64,000 bases of DNA, from assembly GCA_039583875.1 (NCBI GenBank), contig CM077166.1:90580564-90644563 (forward strand), written 5' to 3'. Of this stretch, positions 33,096 through 45,440 are shown in pieces. Position numbers and translations under genes: made by a program. The stretch's first letter is position 1. Each line of letters opens with the position of its first letter. The stretch comes from Platanthera guangdongensis. Its lineage: Eukaryota > Streptophyta > Magnoliopsida > Asparagales > Orchidaceae. The notes below the pieces were generated by a model that was not told the DNA's origin, ran no database searches, and worked only from the letters and a program-made list of their open reading frames with translations.

Positions 33096-33668
33096 TGTAA
33101 CGCCCCCGAATTTTTCGGCAATTATTTAAGTCCTCGTTTGGCGTTACGTCGGCGCATTTCCGGCTCGTGTCATTGTTAGAGTACCTCGTTAGGTGTTCTT
33201 GAAGGTTATAGCCTGTTGTATGGTTTCCCCAGCTAGCCGGTGTCTGTTTTGGAGGCCCGACTGAGCCTTTTAGGGAATCCTTGTGCTTTGGCTTTGGGTG
33301 AGGTTAGCCCGGGTGTGTGGTCGCCGGAGGTTGTGCCCGACTTCGCTGATGTTTGCGTAGCCCGTGTGTTTAGCTATGGTGCGGAATTATTCGGAATACG
33401 AGAGCGTTAGTTTTCGCGCCTTTTCGACGGTCGCTAGTTAGCGATTCGTCGTTTGTGCGAGCATATTTTCATGTCATGCAAGGTTTTAATATTTGGCGTG
33501 TGCGTGCCTGCGATTATGTGTTAGTGTGTATGTATAAATATATATATATGTGTGTTAGTGTGTATGTATAAATATATATATATATGTGTGTGTGAGTGTG
33601 TATGTATAAATTTATATGTGTGAGTGTTATTGTGAATATATATATATAAGTATATGTTTATAAATAAA

Positions 33669-33758
<90 letters not shown>

Positions 33759-36091
33759 CTCTTTAGGTTATCTCGCCCCCAAACCCGACGCAGGCAGCCC
33801 GAGAGGAGAAAGAACCAGGCGGAAGCCCTCGCAGCGCTCCGACCGCCCGTTCGCCGGCCTTTTCAGCACGGATCTCCGGTTCGAGGCCGGATTCGAACTC
33901 CTCTAGGCTAGATCTTCATTCCGAGGTAACTATTTTGGGATTTCACCATCTCTTTTGCCCGATTGGTAGATTAGGTTGCGTTTTTTTTTCTCGGTTTGAT
34001 GGTGTTGTTCTTCCCGGTTGGGTTGTCCAGGATTTTCCCCACTTTTTCTTGTGGCCGGCGGTTGAGAAGAGGGAGCTTGGCCGTTTTTTTTGTTCTTCAA
34101 AGGCAACCAAGGCAAGTGCGCCCTTCGCCCTTGTCAAAATAATTTCAATATAAAGCTCTTGTTTTTTTGGGGTGTTGCTTGATTTCAGATTTCCGATTCC
34201 CTCCTAGGCTTTTGCTCACCCGCAATCTTTGGTGCTAATCCTCACTTGTTGTATGTTGTGGTTTTACGGATAGGGGTGTCAGAACGAATCTCATACCATA
34301 TGATGTATTAGTCTAAATGCTGCATTTTTTTGGACCTTGAGTCTTGCCCGGATTTCGTTAAGGATTTTAACTTGTCCTTGTTCAAATGTCTGGTTTGCTT
34401 AAATTGTGATCGGAAAGAGTTTAGCCTTAGAGTTCCTTTTGTTTGGCCTTGAACAATGCCCAAATCGAGTACATAGCTTGTAGCTTTGCTCTTTTCAATA
34501 AATTGCCGTAGCTTTGGATCTTGCCCAAGTGAGTATAGTTCGAAGCCTCAAGTTAATCGTTTATGTTAGAACCAAATTAATCGCGCGTGGATGGGTAACG
34601 AATTATTTATGTCTTTATATCAAAATAATTATGCTTGTTTCGTTGTCTAACCTATTTCTTTTGTGATGGAGACCAACTAATGGTACACGTTTAATTGAAT
34701 GTCGTACTACTTGCATAATTACAGTTTCGTTCTGTTTTCATTTTATTATTTGTGTCAAACTACTTGCTTGGACAAACGCGATGTTTAGTCCGTTGGTATG
34801 AATATAAGGCTCTTAGGTGGGTTGCTCTAGAGTGTTTAGGGTTCAGTGTGACTTCTTGGTGGTTCATGGAACCACTAGTGAGGGCTTTCCCGAGTCACGT
34901 AGTGCTGGAGTAGGATGTGATTTTGAGGTGGGTCGGACCGATGCCGCCACCCCTGTTTTACTTCTTGTCTTATTAAGACAATGTGAGTTGTTTGGTTGAG
35001 TTGGACCGATGCCACCACCACAGCACCTTGAGATGTTCAGGCTTGTTAGACGTGGTTGGACCGTTGCCACCAGTCTAGGCTCTTATTTCTGATTCTTGTC
35101 CATCTCCAGTACTAGGTGACTCTTCCTGCTCTAGCTTTATACTAGGATTTATTTATTTATTTTGCTAATCCTTCCTGCAGAGATTTGTGAGGCTTGACTT
35201 CACCCGTACACTTGGTGCACCCCTTTTTACCTACTCATGGCGAGTATTTTTCTGCACTCGTTTACTTTAGCTCTTACCTGTTTCACTTCTCCCTTATGCT
35301 ATTGTTTCGTTTCAGATATATATATATATTATTTTGCTGAGGTGTTCTCTTATTTGAATGCCTCAGGTTCAGGTTCATAGCCGACTGTGCGGCTAGGGTT
35401 CTCCTGGAGTTTGCTAGTGCTATAGCTGCTGTTGAGTTTCTTTTCCTCACTCCTGGGAGGTAGTTTCTTTAGACTTGTAGTACAAATATGCCTACTCACC
35501 AGTGGGTTCGTGTCAGTTGTTGGCGCCCACTGGTGGTTTCTCTTTTAGATGCTTGGTACTTTGCTTATACTGCTAGTTTTCCTGTTTTGGAGTTTGTTAA
35601 ACTTGCTTCTGGGATGATTTATGTTAGGTTGCTAGTTACTTTAAAACCTATAAAAGAAAATAATTATTATATCAAAAACATAGACCGCATATTTTCCCTT
35701 CTAAAAAGCTTAATCACTATTTTCAAACCACGTAAAAAGGGGTATTTCCTATATATAATATATAAATTAAATCTAGGATCTTGCATAGCCTTAGGCGCCC
35801 CCTGGGGATGCTTAAGAATTCTCTTAGGGTGTTAAAAGAATCAAATAAAGTATTTTCCGCTACGTATAAGTATAACTTTGAATGGTGGACTAGTTGATCC
35901 ACGAAGCCGAGGGATACAGCCTCAAAATATAATTGATTTTCGCATCTTTAAAGCTTTTGAACTTTCATAGTCTTAGTAGTTGGTGGTTGCCTGAGCGTCG
36001 ACAGTTATCCCCTGTCCGATGTGGCATCACAACGTGCATTTTCTTCTACTCTGATACTTCTTAAATTTCGGAGAAAATGCGGGTCGTGACA
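33096..36091 (+). repeat. Element E 5' LTR
   Basis: This 2996-bp copy contains TA microsatellites, the longest a run of about 85 nt at 33672-33756; three GGACCGATGCC-like words near 34936, 35006 and 35060; and a stem-loop with perfect 10-nt arms CACCAGTGGG (35497-35506) and CCCACTGGTG (35526-35535) around the loop TTCGTGTCAGTTGTTGGCG. Nothing in it looks like a gene. Confidence 0.93.
33672..33756. repeat. Long TA microsatellite in the E 5' LTR
   Basis: A nearly pure TA run. The corresponding place in the 3' LTR (42226-42248) is short, while a long TA run in the 3' LTR lies at a different spot (42064-42143). Confidence 0.9.
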
Positions 36092-36803
36092 GTTGGTATC
36101 AGAGGGAGGTTGCTTGACAATTTGTCGGGCAAGCTTTCCTTGTAGGTATTAGAAGTTTAGCCTCATGTCATACACACACCGATATGTCATCAGCATGTCT
36201 TGGCTGAAGCACGAACACTACACTCATAGCATAACATGAAGTATACGGAACATATTATGTAGTATGGGATGCATAATATGTGTTCGTATATGGATCCACC
36301 ATAGGAGGCAACATGTGAGGGTTATGTAGTATGGGATGCATAACCTCACCACATGAATACGACTAACACGTTTTCTTTTTCGTTGCATGAAAATGTTATG
36401 TAGTATGTGATGCATAACATTTTCATGTGTACGCCGCTCATAACATGCATTACAGCCTTTTTAGAATGCATAGCACAATCATGCATAGCATAACATTGCA
36501 TAAGCACAACGTGCCAAGTTAAAGACTTGCAGGATGACATATGTACACACATGGTTTTGAGTCAAAAAGAATATAAATTCATGCATTCTCGATTTAGGCA
36601 CAAGAGTTAGTGTGATGGTGGTGAACCATCTTAGGTTACGCACGACATTATTTCCCCTGTATAAATATATATATACATATATAAAAAAAACCCCCAGAGC
36701 AAGTTGGCAGTGAAAGCAAGTACTTATGTAGGTTTGTCTGTACCTATTGTTTTGTCCTAGTAGTTGAACTAGGTTCTGATGTTTGTTTGTTGATCTTTTT
36801 TGG
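36092..36803 (+). promoter_or_regulatory. Element E leader: primer site and three tandem hairpins
   Basis: The primer site TGGTATCAGAG (36094-36104) fits initiator tRNA-Met. Three hairpins follow with the loop TAGTATGGGATG or TAGTATGTGATG: stem CATATTATG at 36251-36259 with 36272-36280 plus an outer TATACG/CGTATA pairing; stem GGTTATG at 36320-36326 with 36339-36345 plus outer GTG/CAC and CATGTG/CACATG pairings; and stem CATGAAAATGTTATG at 36386-36400 with 36413-36427, perfect over 15 pairs. A short TA-rich run lies near 36664. No gene is present. Confidence 0.88.
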
Positions 36804-38029
36804 ATGGCGCCTAAGCGTAGAGTGGCGAGATCGACTCCCCAATCTGAGGGCTGGTCTTCTGGTACTCAAAGCGGTACAGTTATGGAAAGTCTGAGGCAGA
36901 GCAATGAGACTCTATCGAGGCAGATGGTGGACGTTCAGTCTCAGATCCAGTCCCTGTTATCTGTGGTGGCAGGACTAGCCCCGAGAGTGCAGGACCCTGC
37001 TGTGGGTTTAGCTGTTCCCGCACCTCCTGCACCCCCAGCCCCTTTGGTGCCTCCAGTGGTGGTTCCCCCGGAGATGGCTTTCATCACTCAGTTCCAGCGA
37101 CTGCGACCCCCTACCAACGATGGTAAGGCGGACATCATGATATTGGATGATTACCATAGAAGAAATGTTTCACTACTCTGGAGTGTCTGAGGATCAGAAG
37201 GTGATGCTGGCCGCCTATCAGCTGAAGGGGTTAGCAAAGAGTTGGTGGATGAGGGAGAAGGAGGGAATGGTAGGAGAAAGCACTTGAGCTTCCTTCAAGG
37301 AGATCTTGATGCGGAAATTTCTACCGTCAGTGGAGCGAGACCGGCTGATGAATGACTTCTTACTTCTGAAGCAGAGGCAGCTCTCAGTCAGCGAGTATGA
37401 GATTGAGTTCAGCAAACTCAGTCGCTTTGCCCCTAGTTTGGTGAGCTCAGAGGAGGATAGAGCAAAGCGTTTCCTCGGTGGCCTGCGGAGCGATGTACAG
37501 CAGCTAGCGGTGGCTCATGGAGCAGTGAGTTATGCTGGGGCAGTGGAGGCCATTTTGAAGGTAGAGGCCATCGAAAATGCGAAGCATAGAGGACAGCAGG
37601 CGAGGAACGAGAAGAGGAAAGCTGCTGAAGCAAAGAGCCCCCAAGTGCCTGGTGCTCCTTCGGGGAAGAGGAGCAAGGAGGTTTGTAGTTTTTGTGGCCG
37701 GTCGGGCCATCCTGCTGAGAGATGTTTCAAGAGGGCGGCGGCGCAGAAGGAGCATGTGCATGCTATTCAGGGTGCTCCCAGGCAAAATGTGGTGTGTACT
37801 CTGTGCAAGAAAGAGGGTCATGATGTTGCCCGTTGCTGGTTGAGGGACAAGGTCTGCTATCAGTGCGGACAGAAAGGTCATACCAAGGCCCGATGCCCGC
37901 AGCTCCAGTCTGTGCACCGACCAGTTCCTCTTCAGGCGTTGCCACCGCCTCAGTCTATGGATAGAGGCAAAGGGAAGCTGAACGTGATATCTTCAACGGA
38001 GGCTCAAACTTCGACGCAAGTCATTTCAG
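36804..38029 (+). pseudogene. gag: Element E gag, frameshifted
   Basis: ATG 36804 (MAPKRRVARSTPQSEG) is chosen from the parallel PQSEG start in C. A deletion of several bases near 37148, compared with C, shifts the frame, and a TGA near 37285 stands where C has Trp. The second part is open from 37306 and carries FLPSVERDRLMNDF and three knuckles (CSFCGRSGHPAERC, CTLCKKEGHDVARC, CYQCGQKGHTKARC) at about 37684-37895. Unspliced translation would add a few residues and stop at 38044-38046. Confidence 0.87.
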
Positions 38030-38125
38030 GTAAACCTTCTCGCTAGTCTTTTACTTCCTTTGCAGTTTAGTTTGGCTGTTGTTTTCTGTATTGACTGTGC
38101 AATTTCCCCGTTGATATTTATATAG
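38030..38125 (+). other. Intron-like segment between gag and protease of E
   Basis: The segment begins TTTCAG|GTAAACC and ends TTTATATAG|GGAG, 96 nt long, T-rich with TTGACTGTGC as a possible branch region. It contains the gag stop TAG. Its length is a multiple of three, and gag and pol are in the same frame here, so removal yields a continuous frame through a split Gly codon (VIS-G-SIKVKN). Confidence 0.75.
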
Positions 38126-41100
38126 GGAGTATTAAGGTAAAGAACTGCTGGGCGCGTGTTCTCTTTGACTCAGGTGCTACCCACTCATTTGTGGCTAGGG
38201 CCTTTGTAGAGCGGTGCCAGCTGGTTCTTGATTGTGTCGGTGATGCCTTTTGCGTCAAATTCCCCTCGGGTGATTCCGTGATATCAGATCAGGGCATTCT
38301 GGATTGTCCTATTATGTTGGGGGATTTCCCAACCAAGGCAGATCTGAAGGTTATAGACTTGGAGGATTTCAACGTCATCCTGGGTATGGATTGGTTGTCC
38401 AGATACGATGCAGTGATCCAGTGCAGGGGTAAGCGCTTGGATTTCAAGAAGGAAAACAGTCAGCCTGGGGGTATTTATGGCGATCTGCGCCAGGCCACTC
38501 CGGCGATTTCTGCGGTATGTGCTCATAGGCTATTCAGTTCTGATTGTTTTGCTTGCTTAGTCTCGGTGCTGGGGACTGTTAGTAGTGTGCCGCTGTTGGA
38601 TGAGATTCCTGTCATCCGTGAGTTTTCGGATGTGTTTCCTAGCCACCTTCCCGGTCTTCCCCCTGCCAGAGATGTCGAGTTCGTGATTGATTTGGAGCCG
38701 GGTACGTGTCCTACTGCTAAGGCGCCGTACCGGATGGCCTCGCGAGAGCTGGAGGAGCTGCGTACCCAGCTGGATGAGTTATTGGAGAAGGGTTTCATAA
38801 GGCAGAGCTCGTCGCCCTGGGGTGCACCCGTTCTTTTTGTGAAGAAGAAAGATGGTTCGATGCGCCTTTGCATCGACTATAGGGAGTTGAGCAAAGTCGC
38901 CATCAAGAACAGGTAACCCCTACCCAGAATCGACGACTTATTCGATCAGTTGCGTGGTAGCTCTGTGTTCTCCAAGATTGACCTTCGATCAGGATATCAT
39001 CAGCTCAGGATCCGGGAGTCGGACATTCCGCGGACGGCTTTTCGATCGAGGCATGGACATTTCGAATTCCTAGTTATGTCTTTTGGGTTGACAAACGCCC
39101 CATCAGCATTCATGTACATGATGAACCGGGTGTTCAAGGATTTTCTGGACAAGTTTGTGGTCGTATTCATAGACGACGTTCTGATTTACTCACGGAATGC
39201 TGCGGAGCATGATCAGCACTTGTGGTTGGTGTTATCTGCCTTGAGAGATCATCAGTTGTATGCCAAGTTGAGCAAATGTGAGTTCTGGTTGCCTCAGGTG
39301 TCCTTCCTGGGTCATGTGGTGAACAAGGATGGCATTTCAGTGGACCGGTGAAGATTTCTGCAGTGATGGATTGGCATAGGCCGAGCACACCCAAGGAGAT
39401 TAGGAGCTTCTTGGGGTTGGCCGGCTATTATAGAAGGTTTGTTGAGGGCTTTTCTACCTTGGCAGTGCCCTTGACTAAGTTGACGCAGAAGCATGCAGCG
39501 TTCATCTGGAGTGAGCAGTGCGAGGAGGCCTTTCTGGAGCTAAAGAGGAGATTGTGCACTGCTCCTGTTTTGACATTGCCTACGGAGGGCAAGGACTATG
39601 ATGTTTATGTGGATGCCTCACATGTTGGGCTTGGAGGCGTGTTGATGAAAGAGGGGAAGGTGATCGCGTATGGGTCGCGGCAGTTGAAGACTCACGAGCG
39701 GAATTATCTTACGCATGACCTCGAGTTTGCGGCGGTGATTTTTGCGTTGAAGCTGTGGAGGCATCTACTCTATGGGGCTCAGTGCAAGATTTTCACATAT
39801 CATAAGAGCCTGAAGTACGTGTTTACTCAGAAGGAGCTGAATCTGCGCCAGCGGCGGTGGCTAGAGTTCGTGGCCGATTATGACGTGGAGATCCAGTACC
39901 ATCCAGGCAAGGCCAATGTGGTGGCCGATGCCCTGAGCCGCAAGACAGGGAAGATCTTCAACCTCACGGCGGACCGTTTAGTGGAAGAGTTTTTGTTGAT
40001 GGACATCTCTGTGGGAGGCTGTGATTTGCAAAGCAGTTTAGCAGTGGCAGAGCCATCTTGGATTTTGCTCACCAGGTTGCACCAGAAGGATGATCCAGAT
40101 TTGTTACACCTGTACCTCAGGGCTGAGAGAAGGGAGTTGCCGGATTTCTCCATCGACGATTCGGGTATCTTGAAGTACCGCGGCAGGTTTTGCATCCCCA
40201 CGGTTGGAGACATCAGGAGTATGGTATGCAAAGAGGCTCATGGATCCAGTGTTGCTTACCACCCAGGATCCACGAAGATGTATCATGATTTGAAGCAGAT
40301 CGCCTGGTGGCAAGGTATGAAAGGGGATATAGCTCGGTATGTTTCTGAATGTTACACTTGCAAGCGGGTGAAAGCCGATCATGGGAGGCCTGGTGGAAAG
40401 TTGACTCCCTTGGAAATCCCGACTTGGAAGTGGGAAAGTATCTTTATGGACTCATCACAGGCTTACCAAGATCTCCAAGAGGATTTGACTCAGTTTGGGT
40501 GATCGTGGACCGATTGTCGAAGTGTGCGCACTTCGTACCTTATAAGATCGACTACCCGATGAAGAAGATAGCAGAGCTGTATTTGAGTGAGGTCATCCGA
40601 TTGCATGGAGTTCCCGTGAGCATCATTTCAGACCGAGACTCCAGATTTACTTCCCGTTTCTGGAAGAGTTTGCAGGAGGGTTTGGGTACATATTTGAGAT
40701 ATTCTACTGCTTACCACCCCCAAACGAATGGGCAGACCGAGCGTGTGAACCGGATTGTGGAGGATATGATCAGGTGCTACATTCTAGATCACGGTGGAGC
40801 ATGGGATGAGCGCTTGCGGCTCATGGAGTTTACCTACAATAACAGTTACCAAGAGAGCTTGCAAATGGCTCCCTTCGAGGCATTGTATGGGAGGCGCTGC
40901 AGAACTCCGTTGTTTTGGACTGAGGCCGGTGAGAGGCCTTTGTTGGGTCCTGATTCTCTAGAGGAAATGGAGGTTGCTGTGAAGCTCATTCGGGAAAAGC
41001 TTCGATTAGCTCAGGAGAGATATGAGAAAAACGCCAACCGGCGTAGGTCTGATTTGGAATTTTCGGTAGAGGATTTGGTTTTCTTGAAGGTGTCTCCGAT

Positions 41101-41482
41101 GGTTGGAGTGAAGAGGTTCGGGAAGAACCATAAGCTGGATCCGAGGTATGTGGGCCCATTCAGAATTTTGGAGCGTATTGGTGTGGCAGCATATAGGTTG
41201 GATCTACCCGCCAACTTCCCAGGCGTGCATAATGTCTTTCACGTGAGCCAAGTGCGGAAGTGTGTGCGGAGCAGTGGGCAAGTCTTGGATGTCGTGCCCC
41301 AGTTGGAGCCCAACCTCTCGTATGTTGAGGTGCCGGTCCGCATCCTAGATACTCAGGATCGGGTGCTGCGGTCAAAGTCTATCCCGATGGTGAGGGTTCT
41401 TTGGAAGAATCAAGATTTGGAAAGCGCGACTTGGGAGCTAGAGTCGGCTATGAGGGAGGCTTACCCTCGCCTGTTCACCTGA
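38126..41482 (+). pseudogene. pol: Element E pol
   Basis: Protease LFDSGATH lies near 38160-38183; reverse transcriptase FIDD at 39167-39178; RNase H near 39790; integrase zinc region [11 protein letters not shown] near 40265, SDRDSRF near 40638 and [10 protein letters not shown] near 40725; and the C-terminal module with VRVLWKNQ ends at TGA 41482. A TAA stands at 38914-38916 within KNR-stop-PLPRID. Single-base losses near 39345 and 40452 shift the frame. RNase H reads FTYHKSLK where C and D have FTDHKSLK or YTDHKSLK, so a conserved acid is lost. Confidence 0.9.
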
Positions 41483-41592
41483 TTTGTTGGGTATGTTTCT
41501 TCCTAGTAACTATTATTTTGATTACTTTCCTTCTATAGTGGAGGTAGTGTACGTAAAGTTTCGGGAAAAAACTTTCTTTTAGGGGGAGTGAC
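41483..41592 (+). promoter_or_regulatory. Element E 3' untranslated stretch and polypurine tract
   Basis: A short untranslated stretch contains AAAGTTTCGGG then AAAAAACTTT, an imperfect palindrome in the same place as in C and D. The polypurine tract AGGGGGAGTG (41581-41590) precedes the LTR. Confidence 0.8.
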
Positions 41593-42059
41593 TGTAACGC
41601 CCCCGAATTTTTCGGCAATTATTTAAGTCCTCGTTTGGCGTTACGTCGACGCATTTCCAGCTCGTGCCGTTGTTAGCGTACCTCGTTAGGTGTTCTTCGA
41701 GGTTATAGCCTATTGTATGGTTTCCCCAGCTAGCCGACGTCTGTTTTGGAGGCCCGACTGAGCCTTTTAGGGAATCCTTGTGCTTTGGCTTTGGGTGAGG
41801 TTAGCCCGGGTGTGTGGTCGCCGGAGGTTGTGCCCGACTTCGCTGATGTTTGCGTAGCCCGTGTGTTTAGCTATGGTGCGGAATTATTCGGAATCCGAGA
41901 GCGTTAGTTTTCGCGCCTTTTCGACGGTCGCTTGTTAGCGAGTCGTCGTTTGTGCGAGCATATTTTCATGTCATGCAAGGTTTTAATATTTGGCGTGTGC
42001 GTGCCTGCGATTATGTGTTAGTGTGTATGTATAAATATATATATATGTGTGTTAGTGTG

Positions 42060-42151
<92 letters not shown>

Positions 42152-44586
42152 AGTGTGTATATATAAATTTATATGTGTGAGTGTTAGTGTGAATATATAT
42201 ATATAAGTATATGTTTATAAATAAATGAGTATATATATATATATATATTTTATCTCTTTAGGTTATCTCCCCCCCAAACCCGACGCAGGCAGGCCGAGCG
42301 GAGAAAGAACCAGGCGAAAGCCCTCGCAGCGCTCCGACCGCCCGTTCGCCGGCCTTTTCAGCCCGGATCTCCGGTTCGAGGCCGGATTCGAACTCCTCTA
42401 GGCTAGATCTTCGTTCCGAGGTAACTATTTTGGGATTTCACCATCTCTTTTGCCCGATTGGTAGATTAGTTTGCATTTTTTTTCTTGGTTTGATGGTGTT
42501 GTTCTTCCCGGTTGGGTTGTCCAGGATTTTCCCCACTTTTGCCTGTGGCCGGCGGTTGAGAAGAGGGAGCTTGGCCGTTTTTTTTTGTTCTTCAAAGGCA
42601 ACCAAGGCAAGTGCGCCCTTCACCCTTGTCAAAATAATTTCAATATAAAGCTCTTGTTTTTTTTTGGGGTGTTGCTTGATTTCAGATTTCCGATTTCCTC
42701 CTAGGCTTTTGCTCACCCGCAATCTTTGGTGCTAATCCTCACTTGTTGTATGTTGCGGTTTTACGGATAGGGGTGTCAGAACGAATCTCATACCATATGA
42801 TGTATTAGTTTAAATGCTGCATTTTTTTGGACCTTGAGTCATGCCCGGATTTCGTTAAGGATTTTAACTTGTCCTTGTTCAAATGCCTGGTTTGCTTAAA
42901 TTGTGATCGGAAAGAGTTTAGCCTTAGAGTTCCTTTTGTTTGGCCTTGAACAATGCCCAAATCGAGTACATAGCTTGTAGCTTTGCTCTTTTCAATAAAT
43001 TGCCGTAGCTTTGGATCTTGCCCAAGTGAGCATAGTTCGAAGCCTCAAGTTAATCGTTTATGTTAGAACCAAATTAATCGCGCGTGGATGGGTAACGAAT
43101 TAATTATGTCTTTATATCAAATTAATTATGCCTCTTTCGTTGTCTAACCTATTTCTTTTGTGATGGAGACCAACTAATGGTACACGTTTAATTGAATGTC
43201 GTACTACTTGCATAATTGCGGTTTCGTTCTGTTTTCATTTTATTATTTGTGTCAAACTACTTGCTTGGACAAACGCGATGTTTAGTCCGTTGGTATGAAT
43301 ATATGGCTCTTAGGTGGGTTGCTCTAGAGTGTTTAGGGTTCAGTGTGACTTCTTGGTGGTTCATGGAACCACTAGTGAGGGCTTTCCCGAGTCACGTAGT
43401 GCTGGAGTAGGATGTGATTTTGAGGTGGGTCGGACCGATGCCACCACCCTTGTTTTACTTCTTGTCTTATTAAGACAATGTGAGCTGTTTGGTTGAGTTG
43501 GACCGATGCCACCACCACAGCACCTTGAGATGTTCAGGCCTGTTAGACGTGGTTGGACCGTTGCCACCAGTCTAGGCTCTTATTTCTGATTCTTGTCCAT
43601 CTCCAGTACTAGGTGACTCTTCCTACTCTAGCTTTATACTAGGATTTATTTATTTATTTTGCTAATCCTTCCTGCAGAGATTTGTGAGGCTTGACTTCAC
43701 CCGTGCACTTGGTGCACCCCTTTTTACCTACTCATGGCGAGTATTTTTCTGCAATCATTTACTTTAGCTCTTACCTGTTTCACTTCTCCCTTATGCTATT
43801 GTTTCTTTTCAGATATATATATATTGTTTTGCTGAGGTGTTCTCTTATTTGAATGCCTCAGGTTCAGGTTCATAGCCGACTGTGCGGCTAGGGTTCTCCT
43901 GGAGTTTGCTAGTGCTATAGCTGCTGCTGAGTTTCTTTTCCTCACTCCTGGGAGGTAGTTTCTTTAGACTTGTAGTACAAATATGCCTACTCACCAGTGG
44001 GTTCGTGTCAGTTGTTGGCGCCCACTGGTGGTTTCTCTTTTAGATGCTTGGTACTTTGCTTATACTGCTAGTTTTCCTGTTTTGGAGTTTGTTAAACTTG
44101 CTTCTGGGATGATTTATGTTAGGTTGCTAGTTACTTTAAAACCTATAAAAGAAAATAGTTATTATATCAAAAACATAGACCGCATGTTTTCCCTTCTAAA
44201 AAGCTTAATCACTATTTTCAAACCACGTAAAAAGGGGTATTTCCTATATATAATATATAAATTAAATCTAGGATCTTGCATAGCCTTAGGCACCCCCTGG
44301 GGATGCTTAAGCATTCTCTTAGGGTGTTAAAAGAATCAAATAAAGTATTTTCCGCTACGTATAAGTATAACTTTGAATGGTGGACTAGTTGATCCACGAA
44401 GCCGAGGGATACGGCCTCAAAATATAATTGATTTTCGCATCTTTAAAGTTTTTGAACTTTCATAGTCTTAGTAGTTGGTGGTTGCCTGAGCGTCGACAGT
44501 TATCCCCTATCCGACGTGGCATCACAACGCGCGTTTTCTTCTACTCTGATACTTCTTAAATTTCGGAGAAAATGCGGGTCGTGACA
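41593..44586 (+). repeat. Element E 3' LTR
   Basis: This 2994-bp copy pairs with 33096-36091. The stem-loop arms at 43992-44001 and 44021-44030 are unchanged. TA microsatellite length differs strongly between the copies. Confidence 0.93.
42064..42143. repeat. Long TA microsatellite in the E 3' LTR
   Basis: A pure TA run of about 80 nt. In the 5' LTR the same position (33560-33590) has only short TA runs broken by TGTG. Confidence 0.9.
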
Positions 44587-44893
44587 CTTGAGGAAGGCAG
44601 AGTTTCATTACCCCATCTTGGAGAAGCTGTCCTTCGCTCTTGTCATGTCGGCTCGGAGGCTCCGACCGAATTTCTAGACATACACCATCCGATTGGTGAC
44701 TGACCATCCCCTCCGCAACATCTGCGAGGGGGTGGAGCATTCAGGTAGGTTGTCCAAATGGTCGGTGGAGCTAAGTGAGTTTGATTTCTCCTTTGTCCCC
44801 CACCTCTTGATCAAGGCCCATGATATGGATGACGTTCTGGCTGACTACGCGGTCGAGATGGCGGAGGAAGAGCTCAATGACCCCGCTCCATGA
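44587..44893 (+). pseudogene. pol: Element A RNase H, C-terminal part
   Basis: Read from the E junction, the frame gives KAEFHYPILEKLSFALV, a TAG near 44675, then LVTDHPLRNICEG and SGRLSKWSVELSEFDFSF. These are the closing blocks of a Ty3/gypsy RNase H (TDHPL contains the catalytic Asp). The frame ends with TGA near 44893. Confidence 0.82.
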
Positions 44894-45232
44894 AAGGTGA
44901 GGGTAGATGATGCTTCAGGGAAGCATTCCTTGGGGGTGGGGGTGGTCTTGGAAAGCCCCCAAGGAACAAAGATAGAACAAGCAATAGTCATTCATTTTTC
45001 TATTATTACCAACCAGGCCAAATATGATGGCGTAATAACAAGACTGCTCATAGCTAGGGAGCTAGGGTTACCTGACGTGAGGTCCCTACTGAATCCATGG
45101 TGGTGGCTTCCCAGATCAACGTGGAGTTCGACAAAAGGGAGCCTACCCTCCAGTTATACTTGCAAAGGTGAAGGGGGTCATCAACATATTTCAGACCTTC
45201 TCCATCCGACATGTACCGCGGGTGTAAAATGA
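44894..45232 (+). pseudogene. pol: Element A second (acquired) RNase H domain
   Basis: This segment reads VDDASGKHSLGVGVVLESPQG, TKIEQAIVIHF, TNQAKYDGVITRLLIAREL. The pattern of an early Asp, GxGxVLxSPxG, a conserved region with NxAxYxxxIxxLxxA, is that of the extra archaeal-type RNase H known from the Tat lineage of plant Ty3/gypsy elements. The reading drifts out of frame near 45080-45230. Confidence 0.75.
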
Positions 45233-45440
45233 GCAGGTTGATCAACTGCAAAAGCCTGGTCCCCGGCTGGGGGTGCCATCACTGATCTATTCCATCCCTC
45301 CACCGAGGAGGGAGAGTTTATGGAGGTGGATCGACACCCCTCCTGGATGGAACATTTGACAACATTCCTTTCCACATGGGAGTATCCGGAAGGGATGGAC
45401 AGAAAAAAAAAAGTTTTAGTAGAAATCAGCATACTACCTC
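45233..45440 (+). pseudogene. pol: Element A linker between second RNase H and integrase
   Basis: Only weakly readable in mixed frames, with the pieces expected between the second RNase H and integrase (an S-I-P-x-x-x-N-AD type stretch is not clearly visible). It includes an A-rich run at 45403-45412 (nine to ten As) that breaks the frame. No other gene is seen. Confidence 0.5.

Larger units (their letters stand above)
33096..44586 (+). mobile_element. Element E: Tekay/Del-like Ty3/gypsy retrotransposon inserted in A
   Basis: LTRs at 33096-36091 and 41593-44586 begin TGTAACGCCCCCG and end CGTGACA. Its leader, gag and pol are close relatives of C, but its LTR is different in most of its length and lacks the CACGCCC array. 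Gag has a frameshift and one stop; pol has one stop and two frameshifts. It sits in the RNase H region of A. Confidence 0.93.

Noticed and set aside
41952..42152. 66-codon frame of alternating Tyr and Ile
   Set aside because: It is a translation of the TA microsatellite in the E LTR.
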